Origin: Euhalothece natronophila Z-M001
GTDB taxonomy: Bacteria > Cyanobacteriota > Cyanobacteriia > Cyanobacteriales > Rubidibacteraceae
Reading direction: 5' to 3'
NCBI RefSeq assembly: GCF_007904085.1
Contig: NZ_CP042326.1
Span: 3,224,001 to 3,288,000 of the forward strand
DNA: 64,000 nt
Shown: in pieces, positions 16,466-27,072 of the stretch
Position numbering within the stretch: position 1 is the stretch's first letter
Layout: the number at the start of each line of letters is the position of its first letter
Position numbers and translations under genes: made by a program
Notes under the pieces: generated by a model
Databases searched by the model: none
What the model saw: the letters and a program-made list of their open reading frames with translations, nothing else
What the model was told of the DNA's origin: nothing

Positions 16466-17359
16466 CTACTTGGTTTGAGAGCTGAGTCGGTTATCAACGG
16501 CTAATTGTGCTTCTGCTTGTTCACGAGTTACTCCTTGCCACTGCATGAGGAGGGCAGTTTTTACCCGATTGCCACTTTTTTCGAGCAATTGAGAGGCTTC
16601 TTCTATCGAGAGAGGGGTTAACTCTTGGAGAATACGGAGAGCGCGATCGCGCAGTTTTTGATTGGTTACGGCCACATCTACCATACGATTACCATAAACT
16701 TTCCCCAACTTCACCATTACCCCTGTAGAAAGAATATTTAAAGCCATTTTGGTGGCTGTTCCAGCTTTCAACCGCGTGGAACCGGCTAATACTTCTGGCC
16801 CCACTAACAGCCGAATATCCACATCCACCTTCACTGTTACCTCTTCAGGAGACACACAGGCAATAAAAATTGTGGTTGCCCCCTGTTTTTGAGCGGCAGT
16901 AATTGCCCCCTGCACATAAGGAGTGGTGCCACCGGCGGTAATTCCTACTACCACGTCTTTTGAGGTAATTTGATGATGCGCGATCGCGCTTTCCCCATCT
17001 TCCACGCGATCTTCTAATCCTTCTGAACTTTTGACAAGGGCTTGTTCACCACCAGCAATAATACCCTGCACTAATTCAGGTGAGGTACAAAAAGTTGGGG
17101 GACATTCTGCTGCATCTAATACCCCTAAACGTCCACTAGTTCCAGCCCCGACATAAAATAAACGTCCCCCATTTTGGAGGGCTTCGCTAGTCAAATCAAT
17201 CGCACGGGCAATTTCATAACGAGCATTGCCAATCGCGGTTAGGGTTTTGGCATCCTCCTGATTAAAGAGTTCAACAATTTCCAAGCTAGAAAGTTGGTCT
17301 AAATTGCGGCTATGAGGGTTATTTTGTTCCGTTAAAAGGTGACCCCGAGAAGAAACCAT
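16466..17359 (-). CDS. murQ: N-acetylmuramic acid 6-phosphate etherase
   Basis: Cleaves the lactyl ether of N-acetylmuramate 6-phosphate to give GlcNAc 6-phosphate and lactate, in cell-wall recycling. The 297-residue SIS-fold protein carries GAGTSGRLGVLDAAECPPTF, where the Glu is the expected catalytic acid, and AGTATKMALNILST. The length is normal. In many cyanobacteria murQ stands without the rest of the recycling pathway, and no anmK is adjacent here. The gene ends next to the structured RNA; DUF3110 lies nine bases upstream on the same strand. Confidence 0.93.
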   Translation of the reverse strand: MVSSRGHLLTEQNNPHSRNLDQLSSLEIVELFNQEDAKTLTAIGNARYEIARAIDLTSEALQNGGRLFYVGAGTSGRLGVLDAAECPPTFCTSPELVQGIIAGGEQALVKSSEGLEDRVEDGESAIAHHQITSKDVVVGITAGGTTPYVQGAITAAQKQGATTIFIACVSPEEVTVKVDVDIRLLVGPEVLAGSTRLKAGTATKMALNILSTGVMVKLGKVYGNRMVDVAVTNQKLRDRALRILQELTPLSIEEASQLLEKSGNRVKTALLMQWQGVTREQAEAQLAVDNRLSSQTK

Positions 17360-17368
17360 AATTTTGAA

Positions 17369-17737
17369 TTAGAGTAAGTTTTCCAAGCGACGACGAACAT
17401 CGTCTAAACTATCAGTTTTTGGCTCTTGTGAAGGGTTCACCGTTCCCTGCAAATTCCAATCAGTTTGTTCTACGCTGGTATCAGGAGGGGTAATTAATTC
17501 TCCTTCTGGAATGCGTCGGGCTTCATAACCAGTTTCAGCACAGAAGGCTTCAATTTCTTCAGAATCAAGTTCTTCTACCGTAGGCTGGGGAAAATCTTGA
17601 GCTTCTAGCATCAGAGCAAAACGAGTGGCATCATCATGGGACTCAAACATTAATACAATATCGCGTTCGCCCATTTTTAAAGAATGAATCCCTTGATTGT
17701 CACTTCCGGCATTAAATAAGAGTACGTAAACCCGCAT
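17369..17737 (-). CDS. DUF3110 protein
   Basis: A 122-residue protein of the DUF3110 family, known from cyanobacteria and plastids. The domain spans about residues 1-75: MRVYVLLFNAG, then IHSLKMGERDIVLMFESHDD and ALMLEAQDFPQPTVEELD. The remaining C-terminal tail is polar and probably disordered. No catalytic motif is visible. It sits nine bases upstream of murQ, so both may share a transcript. Function is unknown. Confidence 0.85.
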   Translation of the reverse strand: MRVYVLLFNAGSDNQGIHSLKMGERDIVLMFESHDDATRFALMLEAQDFPQPTVEELDSEEIEAFCAETGYEARRIPEGELITPPDTSVEQTDWNLQGTVNPSQEPKTDSLDDVRRRLENLL

Positions 17738-17834
17738 AGTGCGATTAATATCCCTTTAATTATTTGTCTGATCAACGTTTTATCATTTTTTTTCAGTTTA
17801 ACTAATTTTAGTCTCCAATTTGGAAAAGTGTTAA

Positions 17835-18737
17835 TTAGCTGGCTCTAAAAAATCTTAAAATTGTTTCTGTGGTTAACTCAGGTTTTTCTAAATGAGGCAC
17901 ATGACCTGATTGGGGAATCCAAACTAGCTCACTATCGGGGATGGTACTTTCAAAGCGTGTTGCATCCTTAGTGCCGAGAATTTGGTCTTCTTCCCCCCAG
18001 ATAATTAAGGTTTGCTGGGGGATTTGGCTGATTTTAGGACGGAGAAAGTTATAACCACCACTTTTAGTAAAAGAAATTATTGCTTTCGCCCAATTGGGAT
18101 CAGCTAAATGTAATAGTGAACAATAGAGAGCATCTTCAGTGGCTAAACGGCGATCATAATAAGCATTTTCAATAATTCTTTTTCGTACTTTCACACTCTT
18201 TAAAAAGGCAGCTGCTAAACGATCTAGAGGGGGAAACATTAATTTTCCCATCGTGGGGCCACCAGCAAAGCCAGCGCTATCGAGTAACACTAATTTTTTG
18301 ACAATTTCAGGATAAGTTAGAGCAAAATCAATGGCAGCAGCACCTCCCATAGAAGCCCCTACAAGAACCATTGGACGTTCTATTAGTTGCTTCCAAAAGG
18401 CATAAATATGGGCTTTAATTGCTTCTGGTGTCACAGGAATCTCTAGAGGACGATCGGTTAAACCAAACCCCAAAAAATCCAGAGCAAAAGTTTCTGTTGT
18501 CGGCGTTAATTTCGGAAAGAGGCGACGAAACTCGATTAAAGAACTATCAAATCCATGTAGCAGTAAAATTGGTAGTTCTCCCTCTCCTCCTTGGATATAG
18601 GTTGTCTTGATCTTTTGAGAATTTAGAGAGGTTGCAATAGGCTCTTGTTTGATTTGATGAACTAATTGACAAGATTCTTTTTCGGTTAAATTTTGAGCAA
18701 TATTAGGGATAAAATGGGGGAAATAAGTAGAGGTCAT
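17835..18737 (-). CDS. alpha/beta hydrolase
   Basis: A 300-residue cytosolic hydrolase. The oxyanion segment is LLLHGFDSSLIEF, the nucleophile elbow is GASMGG (Ser of GxSxG), the acid is the Asp in WGEEDQILG, and the base is the His in SGHVPHLEKPE. All triad members are intact. The substrate is not predictable; relatives in cyanobacteria include esterases and lipases acting on membrane lipids. It is divergent from a NUDIX gene across a 150-base AT-rich spacer that holds a perfect inverted repeat. Confidence 0.85.
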   Translation of the reverse strand: MTSTYFPHFIPNIAQNLTEKESCQLVHQIKQEPIATSLNSQKIKTTYIQGGEGELPILLLHGFDSSLIEFRRLFPKLTPTTETFALDFLGFGLTDRPLEIPVTPEAIKAHIYAFWKQLIERPMVLVGASMGGAAAIDFALTYPEIVKKLVLLDSAGFAGGPTMGKLMFPPLDRLAAAFLKSVKVRKRIIENAYYDRRLATEDALYCSLLHLADPNWAKAIISFTKSGGYNFLRPKISQIPQQTLIIWGEEDQILGTKDATRFESTIPDSELVWIPQSGHVPHLEKPELTTETILRFFRAS

Positions 18738-18810
18738 AGCAATAATTAATTCTCATTAAAATAAAAATATCAGAAATGACTTTATCTTAATTAAGTAGTT
18801 GTTATTTTAA

Positions 18811-18841
18811 GTTACAATATAATACTTAAAATCATTGTAAC
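18811..18841. promoter_or_regulatory. inverted repeat GTTACAAT-N15-ATTGTAAC overlapping a -10 box
   Basis: A perfect 8-base inverted repeat with a 15-base spacer lies between the divergent hydrolase and NUDIX genes. The left arm runs into TATAAT, a consensus -10 hexamer on the + strand. The placement fits an operator that overlaps a promoter for the NUDIX gene. Confidence 0.5.
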
Positions 18842-18888
18842 GAAAATAAATTTAAATTACAATTGATTAATCACCTAATTTGTCAGTT

Positions 18889-19344
18889 ATGGATCGAATT
18901 TCTCATTTTTTATTTACAGTGGTTGGCTTGATTTTTCGGCATCCCGTTACTGGGGCAACAGTGATTCCGATTTTACCTAGTGGAGAAATTGTTTTAGTGT
19001 GTCGGAAAGATAATGGTAAATGGGGCTTACCTGGCGGAATTGTCAATTGGGGGGAAGAAGTTTCTGAAGCAGCCAAGCGAGAATTATGGGAAGAAACAGG
19101 GTTAAATCTCATCCAAATTCGCCGTTTAGTGGGAGTGTATTCTAAGCGCGATCGCGATCCCAGACTCCACTCCATTAGTATTTTAATCGCTGCCAACGTT
19201 GATGGGCATTTCAATATTAAAGATAATTTAGAGGTTTCTGAAGTTAAAGCTTTCAAGGTTGATAAAATTCCTTTTGGTAATCTTGCCCATGATCACGAAG
19301 AACAAATCAAAGACTTTTTGGCAGAAAAAACCATTCTCGCTTGA
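18889..19344 (+). CDS. NUDIX hydrolase
   Basis: A 151-residue hydrolase of nucleoside-diphosphate derivatives. The Nudix box GxxxxxExxxxxxxREUxEExGU is complete: GGIVNWGEEVSEAAKRELWE then ETGL. An N-terminal hydrophobic segment (ISHFLFTVVGLIFRHPV) is common in this cyanobacterial subgroup. I chose the ATG at 18889 over an upstream in-frame TTG at 18880. Substrate could be an oxidised nucleotide, ADP-ribose or NADH; none is indicated by sequence. Divergent from the alpha/beta hydrolase. Confidence 0.88.
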   Translation: MDRISHFLFTVVGLIFRHPVTGATVIPILPSGEIVLVCRKDNGKWGLPGGIVNWGEEVSEAAKRELWEETGLNLIQIRRLVGVYSKRDRDPRLHSISILIAANVDGHFNIKDNLEVSEVKAFKVDKIPFGNLAHDHEEQIKDFLAEKTILA

Positions 19345-19380
19345 GGTAATACTATACTAAACGGACAAAGGAAAATAAAA

Positions 19381-21000
19381 CTAGTTTGATGCTTTCTCTT
19401 CACTAGAAATCCAGATTTTTTGATGAGGAAGGGCTAAATCAAGTCCCGCTTGATCAAAGGCAATTTTGATTCGACGGCGATATTCTCTGGCAATTGGCCA
19501 TTGTTTGAGAGGCTTAGTTTTAATCCAAACCCGGATGATCACTCCTTGATTACTAAATTCATCTACACCTAAGAATAAAGGCGGTTCTAAAATATCTCTT
19601 CTCCAATCATTATCAGTTGCTAAATCATTACTCGTTTTTTTAACAATTTCAATTGCTTTTTCCATATCCGCATGGTAAGCAATGGGGATTCTTAAATCCA
19701 CCTGTGACCAATTGCTGGTGTAATTGATAACTGTATTAATTTCGCTATTAGGAATTGTCACTAATCGCCCTTCTGTATCCCGTAGTTGAGTAATCCGTAA
19801 ATTAATTGCTTCTACAACGCCCACTGCTTCACCAATACCCACAACATCACCAACAGCATATTGATCTTCAAGAATAATCAAAAAACCATTAATGGCATCT
19901 CGAATTAAGTTTTGAGACGCTAAAGAAATGGCAACCCCAATTAATCCAGCCCCTGCAAGAAGGGGGCCAATATTGATTCCAGATACAGACAGTCCTAGTA
20001 AAATACCAGCAACGACTAAGACAAATATAACAATACTTTTAGCAACACTAGAAATCGTAGAAATTCGCAGTTGTAACCGAAGATTAGCTTCAGGCGTTAA
20101 AAGATAATTATTAGTAAGAGCAGAAGTAAATTTTTGAATTAGAATAAAAGAAAAACGGATCAAGAAATAAACAACTAAACCAACAATAAATAAACGAAAT
20201 GGAATACGAAAAACATTAATAATTAGCACTTGCAAAAAGCGAGTGTAGGGAAATAACCCCACGATATACAATAGCCCTCCTAGCCACATTCCCCAGCGGG
20301 CAATTTGAACCCCCCGATGTTTAATTTCAGCCAGTTGTTGCTGTTGGTTTTGGTAAATTTGAGTAGAAATGCCAGCATCAGAGGTAGATTTAAACGAAGC
20401 ATGGAGGCTGTTTTTTTGCTCCTTTGACTGTCTTTCGAGCCAGTAGAGGACAAATGTGGCGATAATAAGAATGCCAAGCGCGATCGCGCTCCGATACCCC
20501 TGCGCGATGAGAAATGACTGTTCACGCTCCTGTTTTGCCCTAACTAGCCCCTGTTCTAAGCGACGAGTCATATGTTCTGCTCTTTGTTCAATACTCATTG
20601 CTCTCAAATTGGCATCTTGGCTCGTGACGGTCAATAGACGAATTTCTAGTTCATCCACCTCCACATAAATGTCACTCATGGCTCCAATTTGTTCATGACG
20701 AACAGTCACTTCGTCTGAATCTTGTTGAAAATAGTAGCGAGTGATGTTGTCGAGTCTTTGCTGAATTTCTCTAATTCGATTGGGCAAATCTGATTCATTC
20801 CCTGCTACCTCAACCACACACCGACCATCTAAACGAATACATCCTGAAATTGTTTCATCAGATGCTTGAGGCAAAATAATTGGATTATTACCGCCAAAAT
20901 CAGGTATAAAAGGGACTTGGGCTTGCACAGAAGAGCGCAGAGGCATGAATAAGACTAAAATCGCCGTCAAAGAAGCTAAAATTAGGTGTTTGCGCTTCAT
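19381..21000 (-). CDS. MscS-family mechanosensitive channel with lumen/periplasm-facing N-domain
   Basis: A 539-residue small-conductance mechanosensitive channel. It starts with a signal peptide (HLILASLTAILVLFMPLRSS ending near VQAQ), then a 130-residue extracytoplasmic domain with a Cys pair (SGCIRLDGRCVV). Four or five helices follow, and the MscS core has LLAGAGLIGVAISLASQNLI as the pore helix. The beta domain follows (EDQYAVGDVVGIGEAVGVVE). It is larger than E. coli MscS (286 residues), like YbdG/YnaI relatives. It belongs to a different subgroup from the five shorter paralogs at 45-55 kb. It probably releases solutes on hypo-osmotic shock. Confidence 0.88.
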   Translation of the reverse strand: MKRKHLILASLTAILVLFMPLRSSVQAQVPFIPDFGGNNPIILPQASDETISGCIRLDGRCVVEVAGNESDLPNRIREIQQRLDNITRYYFQQDSDEVTVRHEQIGAMSDIYVEVDELEIRLLTVTSQDANLRAMSIEQRAEHMTRRLEQGLVRAKQEREQSFLIAQGYRSAIALGILIIATFVLYWLERQSKEQKNSLHASFKSTSDAGISTQIYQNQQQQLAEIKHRGVQIARWGMWLGGLLYIVGLFPYTRFLQVLIINVFRIPFRLFIVGLVVYFLIRFSFILIQKFTSALTNNYLLTPEANLRLQLRISTISSVAKSIVIFVLVVAGILLGLSVSGINIGPLLAGAGLIGVAISLASQNLIRDAINGFLIILEDQYAVGDVVGIGEAVGVVEAINLRITQLRDTEGRLVTIPNSEINTVINYTSNWSQVDLRIPIAYHADMEKAIEIVKKTSNDLATDNDWRRDILEPPLFLGVDEFSNQGVIIRVWIKTKPLKQWPIAREYRRRIKIAFDQAGLDLALPHQKIWISSEEKASN

Positions 21001-21049
21001 AAATCAAAGAAAAAAGGGGGTAACCTCAGATTAAACTATGGCAAAAATT

Positions 21050-21077
21050 TTGACATCTGGTCAATATGCAGTAACCT
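21050..21077 (+). promoter_or_regulatory. putative sigma-70-type promoter of ahcY
   Basis: TTGACA at 21050-21055 and TAACCT at 21072-21077 are 16 bases apart, about 40 bases upstream of the ahcY ATG. The -35 box is consensus and the -10 box matches TAxxxT. The leader has no obvious Shine-Dalgarno sequence. Confidence 0.45.
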
Positions 21078-21117
21078 AGTAGAGATCGCAATGTGAAATA
21101 ACGACTCGTAAAATTAG

Positions 21118-22392
<1,275 letters not shown>

Positions 22393-22424
22393 TTGTTAGC
22401 GTTTTGCTAAGTTAGTCTAACTTG

Positions 22425-22463
22425 TCCCCGATTTCGTCTTTTTTTCCAAGGCGCGATCGGGGA
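22425..22463. terminator. inverted repeat between convergent ahcY and SRPBCC genes
   Basis: TCCCCGAT (22425-22432) pairs with ATCGGGGA (22456-22463) around a 23-base loop that holds a T run. It lies between two convergent stops and may terminate ahcY transcription. A smaller TTAGC-GTTTT-GCTAA hairpin precedes it at 22396-22410. Confidence 0.4.
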
Positions 22464-22470
22464 ATTATAT

Positions 22471-22917
22471 TTAAGAGGAAGACTGAATTTGATCAATATA
22501 GTCTCGAAATCGCTCTAAATCTGCCTTAAGAGTTGATTCTACAACTTGCCCTAAAAATAAACTATCCATAATTTGCCCCAAAACACCAGGGATAGAATAA
22601 GCAACAGATAAACGAACAATACTACTAGTTTTACGGTCATAAAATCGGACTGCTCCACGATTGGGTAATCCATCCACTGATTCCCATTGAATGATTTGGT
22701 GAGAGACTAAATTAGTAATTCGAGACAGCCAGCTAAATTCCCATCCTCCTGTAGCAAGTTTCCAGCGGGATAAATCAGGATTATCGGCTAGAACTTCTAC
22801 AGAATCGATCCATTTCATCCATTTCGGCATTTCTTCTAGGTTCGACCATAAGTTCCAAACTAGGTCAATAGGTGCGTTAACTTCAATTTCAACACTATGT
22901 TCTAGCCAGTTAGACAT
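22471..22917 (-). CDS. SRPBCC-family (polyketide cyclase/dehydrase-like) protein
   Basis: A 148-residue START-like protein. The fold is recognised from EHSVEIEVNAPIDLVWNLWS at the N-terminus, PKWMKWIDSVEVL and the C-terminal helix STLKADLERFRDYID. Such proteins bind hydrophobic small molecules in a cavity; most in this group have no known ligand. In cyanobacteria homologs are conserved and stand alone. It is convergent to ahcY. No catalytic motif is visible. Confidence 0.82.
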   Translation of the reverse strand: MSNWLEHSVEIEVNAPIDLVWNLWSNLEEMPKWMKWIDSVEVLADNPDLSRWKLATGGWEFSWLSRITNLVSHQIIQWESVDGLPNRGAVRFYDRKTSSIVRLSVAYSIPGVLGQIMDSLFLGQVVESTLKADLERFRDYIDQIQSSS

Positions 22918-23166
22918 ATTAATTATTCGTTATCTTACAAATTCTATTACTTATAGTTTAAATGCAATCAAGGATAAAAGAAATCGTTACCAAGTCAGAT
23001 CAAAAATTTTTAAATGGTCATCAATTCTAATTTTTAGAGTATTGCTTTAATGAGGAGGGCAATTAACGATAATTTTAATAATAGAATATTACTTATAGAA
23101 ATCAACCTTTTTAGTGAAAATTGAGTCTCGCGATCGCGCTTCAATACCAAGTAAAAAATAAGCGCA

Positions 23167-23309
23167 TTATTGCTCTAAAAGAATTTTAAACGCTTGATTA
23201 TTATTCCAACGGTAAACAGAAAAGTCTCGAAAATCTGTTATTAAAATTCTATTCTCATTTCATTTCTGTTTCCTAACGCAACAAAAAAGCCTGTATCTGT
23301 TAGAATCAT
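23167..23309 (-). pseudogene. collapsed PIN-domain toxin gene
   Basis: Directly downstream of the antitoxin-like gene an ATG opens MILTDTGFFVALGNRNE, the typical VapC/PIN start with its first catalytic Asp. Stops follow within a few codons. Another frame then reads TDFRDFSVYRWNNNQAFKIL and ends at 23167; this is the usual PIN C-terminus with its last acidic cluster. The central 80-90 codons are missing, so an internal deletion has removed the active-site middle. Confidence 0.7.
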
Positions 23310-23311
23310 TC

Positions 23312-23587
23312 TTAATCAGTTTCTCGTTTAGATAAAAACTCCCAAGCTACTTTTTCAGACTTTTCTGCTAAATCAGAATCATCCCCAAAACAACAAATGA
23401 AATCACTATTTCTTAATCGCGCTAACGGATCATATTGTTCGTTGTTTTCTGAAGAACTCTCTACTAACGGTTCGGAATTAAAATAAGTTGCAAATTCTCT
23501 AACCACTTTCTCTACAACAATTAATTTTTCGGGATTGAGTTGATCAAGACTTTGTGCAATTCGTTGTTTGATCTCTGTACTTTTCAT
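23312..23587 (-). CDS. antitoxin-like protein of a PIN toxin pair
   Basis: A 91-residue protein with a short N-terminal helical region (MKSTEIKQRIAQSLDQLNPE) and an acidic C-terminus. Proteins of this pattern precede PIN toxins in cyanobacterial genomes and act as antitoxins. Its stop is two bases before the relic toxin's ATG, the normal coupling of such pairs. With the toxin gone, the antitoxin may be an orphan. No DNA-binding motif is obvious, so repression of its own promoter is uncertain. Confidence 0.6.
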   Translation of the reverse strand: MKSTEIKQRIAQSLDQLNPEKLIVVEKVVREFATYFNSEPLVESSSENNEQYDPLARLRNSDFICCFGDDSDLAEKSEKVAWEFLSKRETD

Positions 23588-23668
23588 AGCAATTTTACCT
23601 TATTTCTCTTGTTCCTCCTTCCCTAATTTTGACATGAAAATTGATCAATAACGAGGTTAACAATCCCA

Positions 23669-24811
23669 TTAGAAACTACAAAGTTCTTTTCCTAATCGTT
23701 TTTCGCAAAATTCCTGTTCTGATGCGTTTAAGTCTTCCCATTCGATATCGCGTCGCATGACAGCGCCATTATAACCAGCTAAAAAGCGAGGAAGTTCTTC
23801 ATATTCGATTAAGTCTAAACTATTAATGTCATAAGTGGCATAAGTTGTTAATTCAGAAGAATCAAAATCAATATCCACAACAGTAAGTGCTTTTCTTAGT
23901 GGGGTTTCATTATCAATTAAAGAACGCGCACCAGCACCTAATAACCCTGCATTCAGCAGTTGTAAATTCCCTCGATGACCGGGATAATAAGCATGATGAT
24001 GACCACTAATATAAGTATGAACATCATACTTTTCCATCATCGCCTGTAGTTGCTGAGAATTTTCCATGACTTCCCCAAACTGGTTTCTTCCCTCTGCAAT
24101 ACCATATAAAGGAAGATGCCCTAAGACAACTCGCATTTTCGCACTTTGGGCTTGTGGACTGGCTAAAGCGTCTTCTACCCACGCTAATTCATGATCCCGA
24201 ATGCGATGAGAAGACCCATCCCAAACCAGGAAAAAGATATCTTGATGTTGAAAAGTATAATAAAAGGGAAAATCAGCGCGATCAATAAAATCTAATCCTG
24301 GATCATGGTCAGGATGATTCCAATAAGCAGAAGCTACCTCTCGATCTTTGTGAAAAATAAATGAGCCATCTTCTCCTTGCGCTGCGGAACCATCGTGATT
24401 TCCCATAGTAAAGCCAAAGGGAAAATCCCTTTCTCGTAAAGGATGGGCGATATAGTCATCAAACGCCTCCCACATCGCTTCAATTTCTGGCTTACTCAAG
24501 TCACGACTTTGTCCCGCTACCATATCACCACCACAAAGCACCAAATCAGGATTCCAATAGGGAATTAAGTCAATCCCTTTTCCCACTTCTGGCGGATAAC
24601 TGGTTGAACCATAGGCTTCATTAAGATCACTCAAAACAACGAGGCGCACATCATGACGGGGCGGATCATAAATTCCCCCTGCTTGTTCTACAATTTTAGC
24701 GGTTTCAGGAGGAAGGGATGCGAGTTTTTGTCCATCCACCCTTTCGGTGGTCATGGTAACGCTAACCAGTAAGGTAGCCACTAATAGAATGACAAAACGA
24801 ACTGGAGACAT
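23669..24811 (-). CDS. exported metallophosphoesterase
   Basis: A 380-residue calcineurin-like phosphoesterase. The dinuclear metal motifs are visible: LVVLSDLNE, LVLCGGDMV (GDxx), MGNHDG (GNHD), VVLGHLPLY and SGHHHAYY (GHxH). In the first motif D-x-H reads D-L-N, so one ligand is altered. A signal peptide (FVILLVATLLVSV) starts at the ATG I chose at 24811; an upstream TTG would add 20 hydrophobic residues. It is probably periplasmic. The substrate is unknown (phosphodiester or phosphomonoester). Confidence 0.82.
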   Translation of the reverse strand: MSPVRFVILLVATLLVSVTMTTERVDGQKLASLPPETAKIVEQAGGIYDPPRHDVRLVVLSDLNEAYGSTSYPPEVGKGIDLIPYWNPDLVLCGGDMVAGQSRDLSKPEIEAMWEAFDDYIAHPLRERDFPFGFTMGNHDGSAAQGEDGSFIFHKDREVASAYWNHPDHDPGLDFIDRADFPFYYTFQHQDIFFLVWDGSSHRIRDHELAWVEDALASPQAQSAKMRVVLGHLPLYGIAEGRNQFGEVMENSQQLQAMMEKYDVHTYISGHHHAYYPGHRGNLQLLNAGLLGAGARSLIDNETPLRKALTVVDIDFDSSELTTYATYDINSLDLIEYEELPRFLAGYNGAVMRRDIEWEDLNASEQEFCEKRLGKELCSF

Positions 24812-24987
24812 GGCAATTGGCACTCCTAACAAATATAGGTCAAATATGACATAACTTAAAAGGAAAAACAAGTCCCTGTATTTAGTTATAATAAAAGAGC
24901 AGTTGCAAGCAATTAAAGAGTTTATTCAAAAAGTTCGTTCTCTCAATAACTAATTTTATAAAAATGTTGTTTATTAATAATCGTATT

Positions 24988-27030
24988 ATGTCTTTTAACT
25001 ACCCAAAAACTGAAACAGTTGAACAAGTTGATAATTATCATGGTGTAGAAGTTCACGATCCTTATCGCTGGCTAGAAGATCCAGATTCTTCTAAAACTAA
25101 GGCTTGGGTAGAAGCACAAAATGAAGTTACCTTTAGTTTTTTAGAGGAAATTCCTGAACGAAGAGCGATTAAAGAACGCTTAACTGAACTGTGGGACTAT
25201 GAAAAATATGGTATTCCTATTAAAAAAGGAAATCGTTACTTTTACTTCAAAAACAATGGGTTACAAAATCAAAGTGTTCTCTATACCCTAAATCATTTAG
25301 AGGATGAACCAAAAGTTTTATTAGATCCCAATCAATTTTCTGAAGATGGAACGATCGCGCTTTCTGGGGTTTCTATAAGTGATAATGGTCAGTTTATTGC
25401 TTATGGTATTTCTAAATCAGGTTCAGACTGGCAAGAATGGCAAGTCCGAAATGTGGAAACAGGAGAAGATTTTTCTGATCATTTAGAATGGATTAAATTT
25501 TCGAGAGCAACTTGGACAAAAGATAATCAAGGTTTTTTCTATAGTCGGTACGATGCGCCACCAGAAGGAAAACAGTTAGAGGAAGCCAACTATTACCAAA
25601 AATTATATTACCATCGCCTTGGCACTGAGCAAGCAGACGATATTTTAGTTTATGAACGTCCTGATCAAAAAGAATGGATGTTTGATGCAGAAGTTACTGA
25701 GGATGGACGCTACTTAATTATTTCGGTAAGTCAAGGCACTGATCCGAAAAATTTAATCTTTTACCAAGATTTAAAAGATAAAACAGTAGAAATTAAAGAA
25801 TTAATTTCAGACTTTATCGGTAACTTTAGTTTTATTGAATATGAGGATTCTATCTTTTGGTTTCGCACGGATTATGAAGCCCCAAAAGGCAGATTAATCG
25901 GGATAGATATTAATAATCCAGAACCAGAAAACTGGCAAGAAATTGTCCCAGAAAGTGAGAATACCTTAGAGGGAGTTAGTCTCTTAAATAACCAGTTTAT
26001 TTTAGATTATTTACAAAATGCGCGATCGCGCTTACAAATTCATGATCTAAATGGCAATTATCTCCAAGATATTACACTCCCTGGAATCGGATCAGTAGGA
26101 GGATTTAATGGTAAGCGAGAAGATACAGAAACCTTTTACGCCTTTACCAGTTTTACCACGCCAACAACCATTTATCGCTACAACTTAGAAACAGGAGAAA
26201 GTACCCTTTTCCGTCAGCCCACTGTTAATTTTAATCCCGATAACTACGAAACGCGACAAGTGTTTTATCGTAGCAAAGATGGGACACAAGTTCCCATGTT
26301 TATTACCCATAAAAAAGGAATATTGCTTAATGGTCTGAATCCCACCTTACTGTATGCTTATGGTGGGTTTAATATTTCCCTTACCCCTAGCTTTTCTGTG
26401 AGTCGGCTAGTATGGATGGAAAGGGGAGGAATTTATGCTGTTCCTAACTTACGCGGTGGCGGTGAATATGGTGAACAATGGCATCAAGCAGGAACCAAAT
26501 TGAATAAGCAAAATGTCTTTGATGACTTTATCGCCGCTGCCGAATGGTTAATTGAAAATCGCTACACCTCCTCACAAAAACTTGCTATCTCAGGGGGAAG
26601 TAACGGCGGATTATTAGTGGGGGCTTGTATGACGCAACGCCCAGACTTATTTGGGGCAGCCCTACCCGCAGTGGGAGTCATGGATATGTTACGCTTTCAC
26701 AAATTTACCATTGGCTGGGCTTGGTGTTCTGATTATGGTTCTCCCGAGAATGAGGAAGAATTTAAGGCATTATATGCTTATTCCCCCTTGCATAACTTAA
26801 AATCGGGAACTGTTTATCCTTCCACCTTGATCACCACTGCTGATCACGATGATCGCGTCGTTCCAGCCCATAGCTTCAAATTTGCCGCGGCTTTACAAGC
26901 AGCTCACGGGGGCAATAATCCTGTTTTAATACGCATTGAAACGAAAGCCGGACATGGCGCTGGAAAACCCACCAGTAAACGAATTGAAGAAGTTACTGAT
27001 CAATTAGGCTTTCTAGAAACGGTTTTATAA
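24988..27030 (+). CDS. prolyl oligopeptidase family serine protease (S9A)
   Basis: A 680-residue cytosolic peptidase that cuts short peptides after proline. The N-terminal anchor YHGVEVHDPYRWLEDPDS is diagnostic, a beta-propeller spans about 70-400, and the catalytic domain follows. The triad is Ser in GGSNGG, Asp in TADHDDRVVP and His in KAGHGAGKP. Length is the family norm. I prefer the ATG at 24988 (MSFNYPKT) to one 24 bases upstream because homologs begin MS.NYP. It stands alone, followed by a tRNA gene on the other strand. Confidence 0.93.
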   Translation: MSFNYPKTETVEQVDNYHGVEVHDPYRWLEDPDSSKTKAWVEAQNEVTFSFLEEIPERRAIKERLTELWDYEKYGIPIKKGNRYFYFKNNGLQNQSVLYTLNHLEDEPKVLLDPNQFSEDGTIALSGVSISDNGQFIAYGISKSGSDWQEWQVRNVETGEDFSDHLEWIKFSRATWTKDNQGFFYSRYDAPPEGKQLEEANYYQKLYYHRLGTEQADDILVYERPDQKEWMFDAEVTEDGRYLIISVSQGTDPKNLIFYQDLKDKTVEIKELISDFIGNFSFIEYEDSIFWFRTDYEAPKGRLIGIDINNPEPENWQEIVPESENTLEGVSLLNNQFILDYLQNARSRLQIHDLNGNYLQDITLPGIGSVGGFNGKREDTETFYAFTSFTTPTTIYRYNLETGESTLFRQPTVNFNPDNYETRQVFYRSKDGTQVPMFITHKKGILLNGLNPTLLYAYGGFNISLTPSFSVSRLVWMERGGIYAVPNLRGGGEYGEQWHQAGTKLNKQNVFDDFIAAAEWLIENRYTSSQKLAISGGSNGGLLVGACMTQRPDLFGAALPAVGVMDMLRFHKFTIGWAWCSDYGSPENEEEFKALYAYSPLHNLKSGTVYPSTLITTADHDDRVVPAHSFKFAAALQAAHGGNNPVLIRIETKAGHGAGKPTSKRIEEVTDQLGFLETVL

Positions 27031-27072
27031 GTCATTAGTCATTTGTTTACAAACAACAAAGGACAAACAAAA

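Noticed and set aside
21001-21117. possible SAH riboswitch before ahcY
   Set aside because: The leader is short and lacks the stems and conserved bases of SAH or SAM riboswitches; only a promoter is visible.
22424-22470. GCGCGATC in the hairpin as a regulatory site
   Set aside because: It is an ordinary HIP1-like sequence; only the terminator role was kept.
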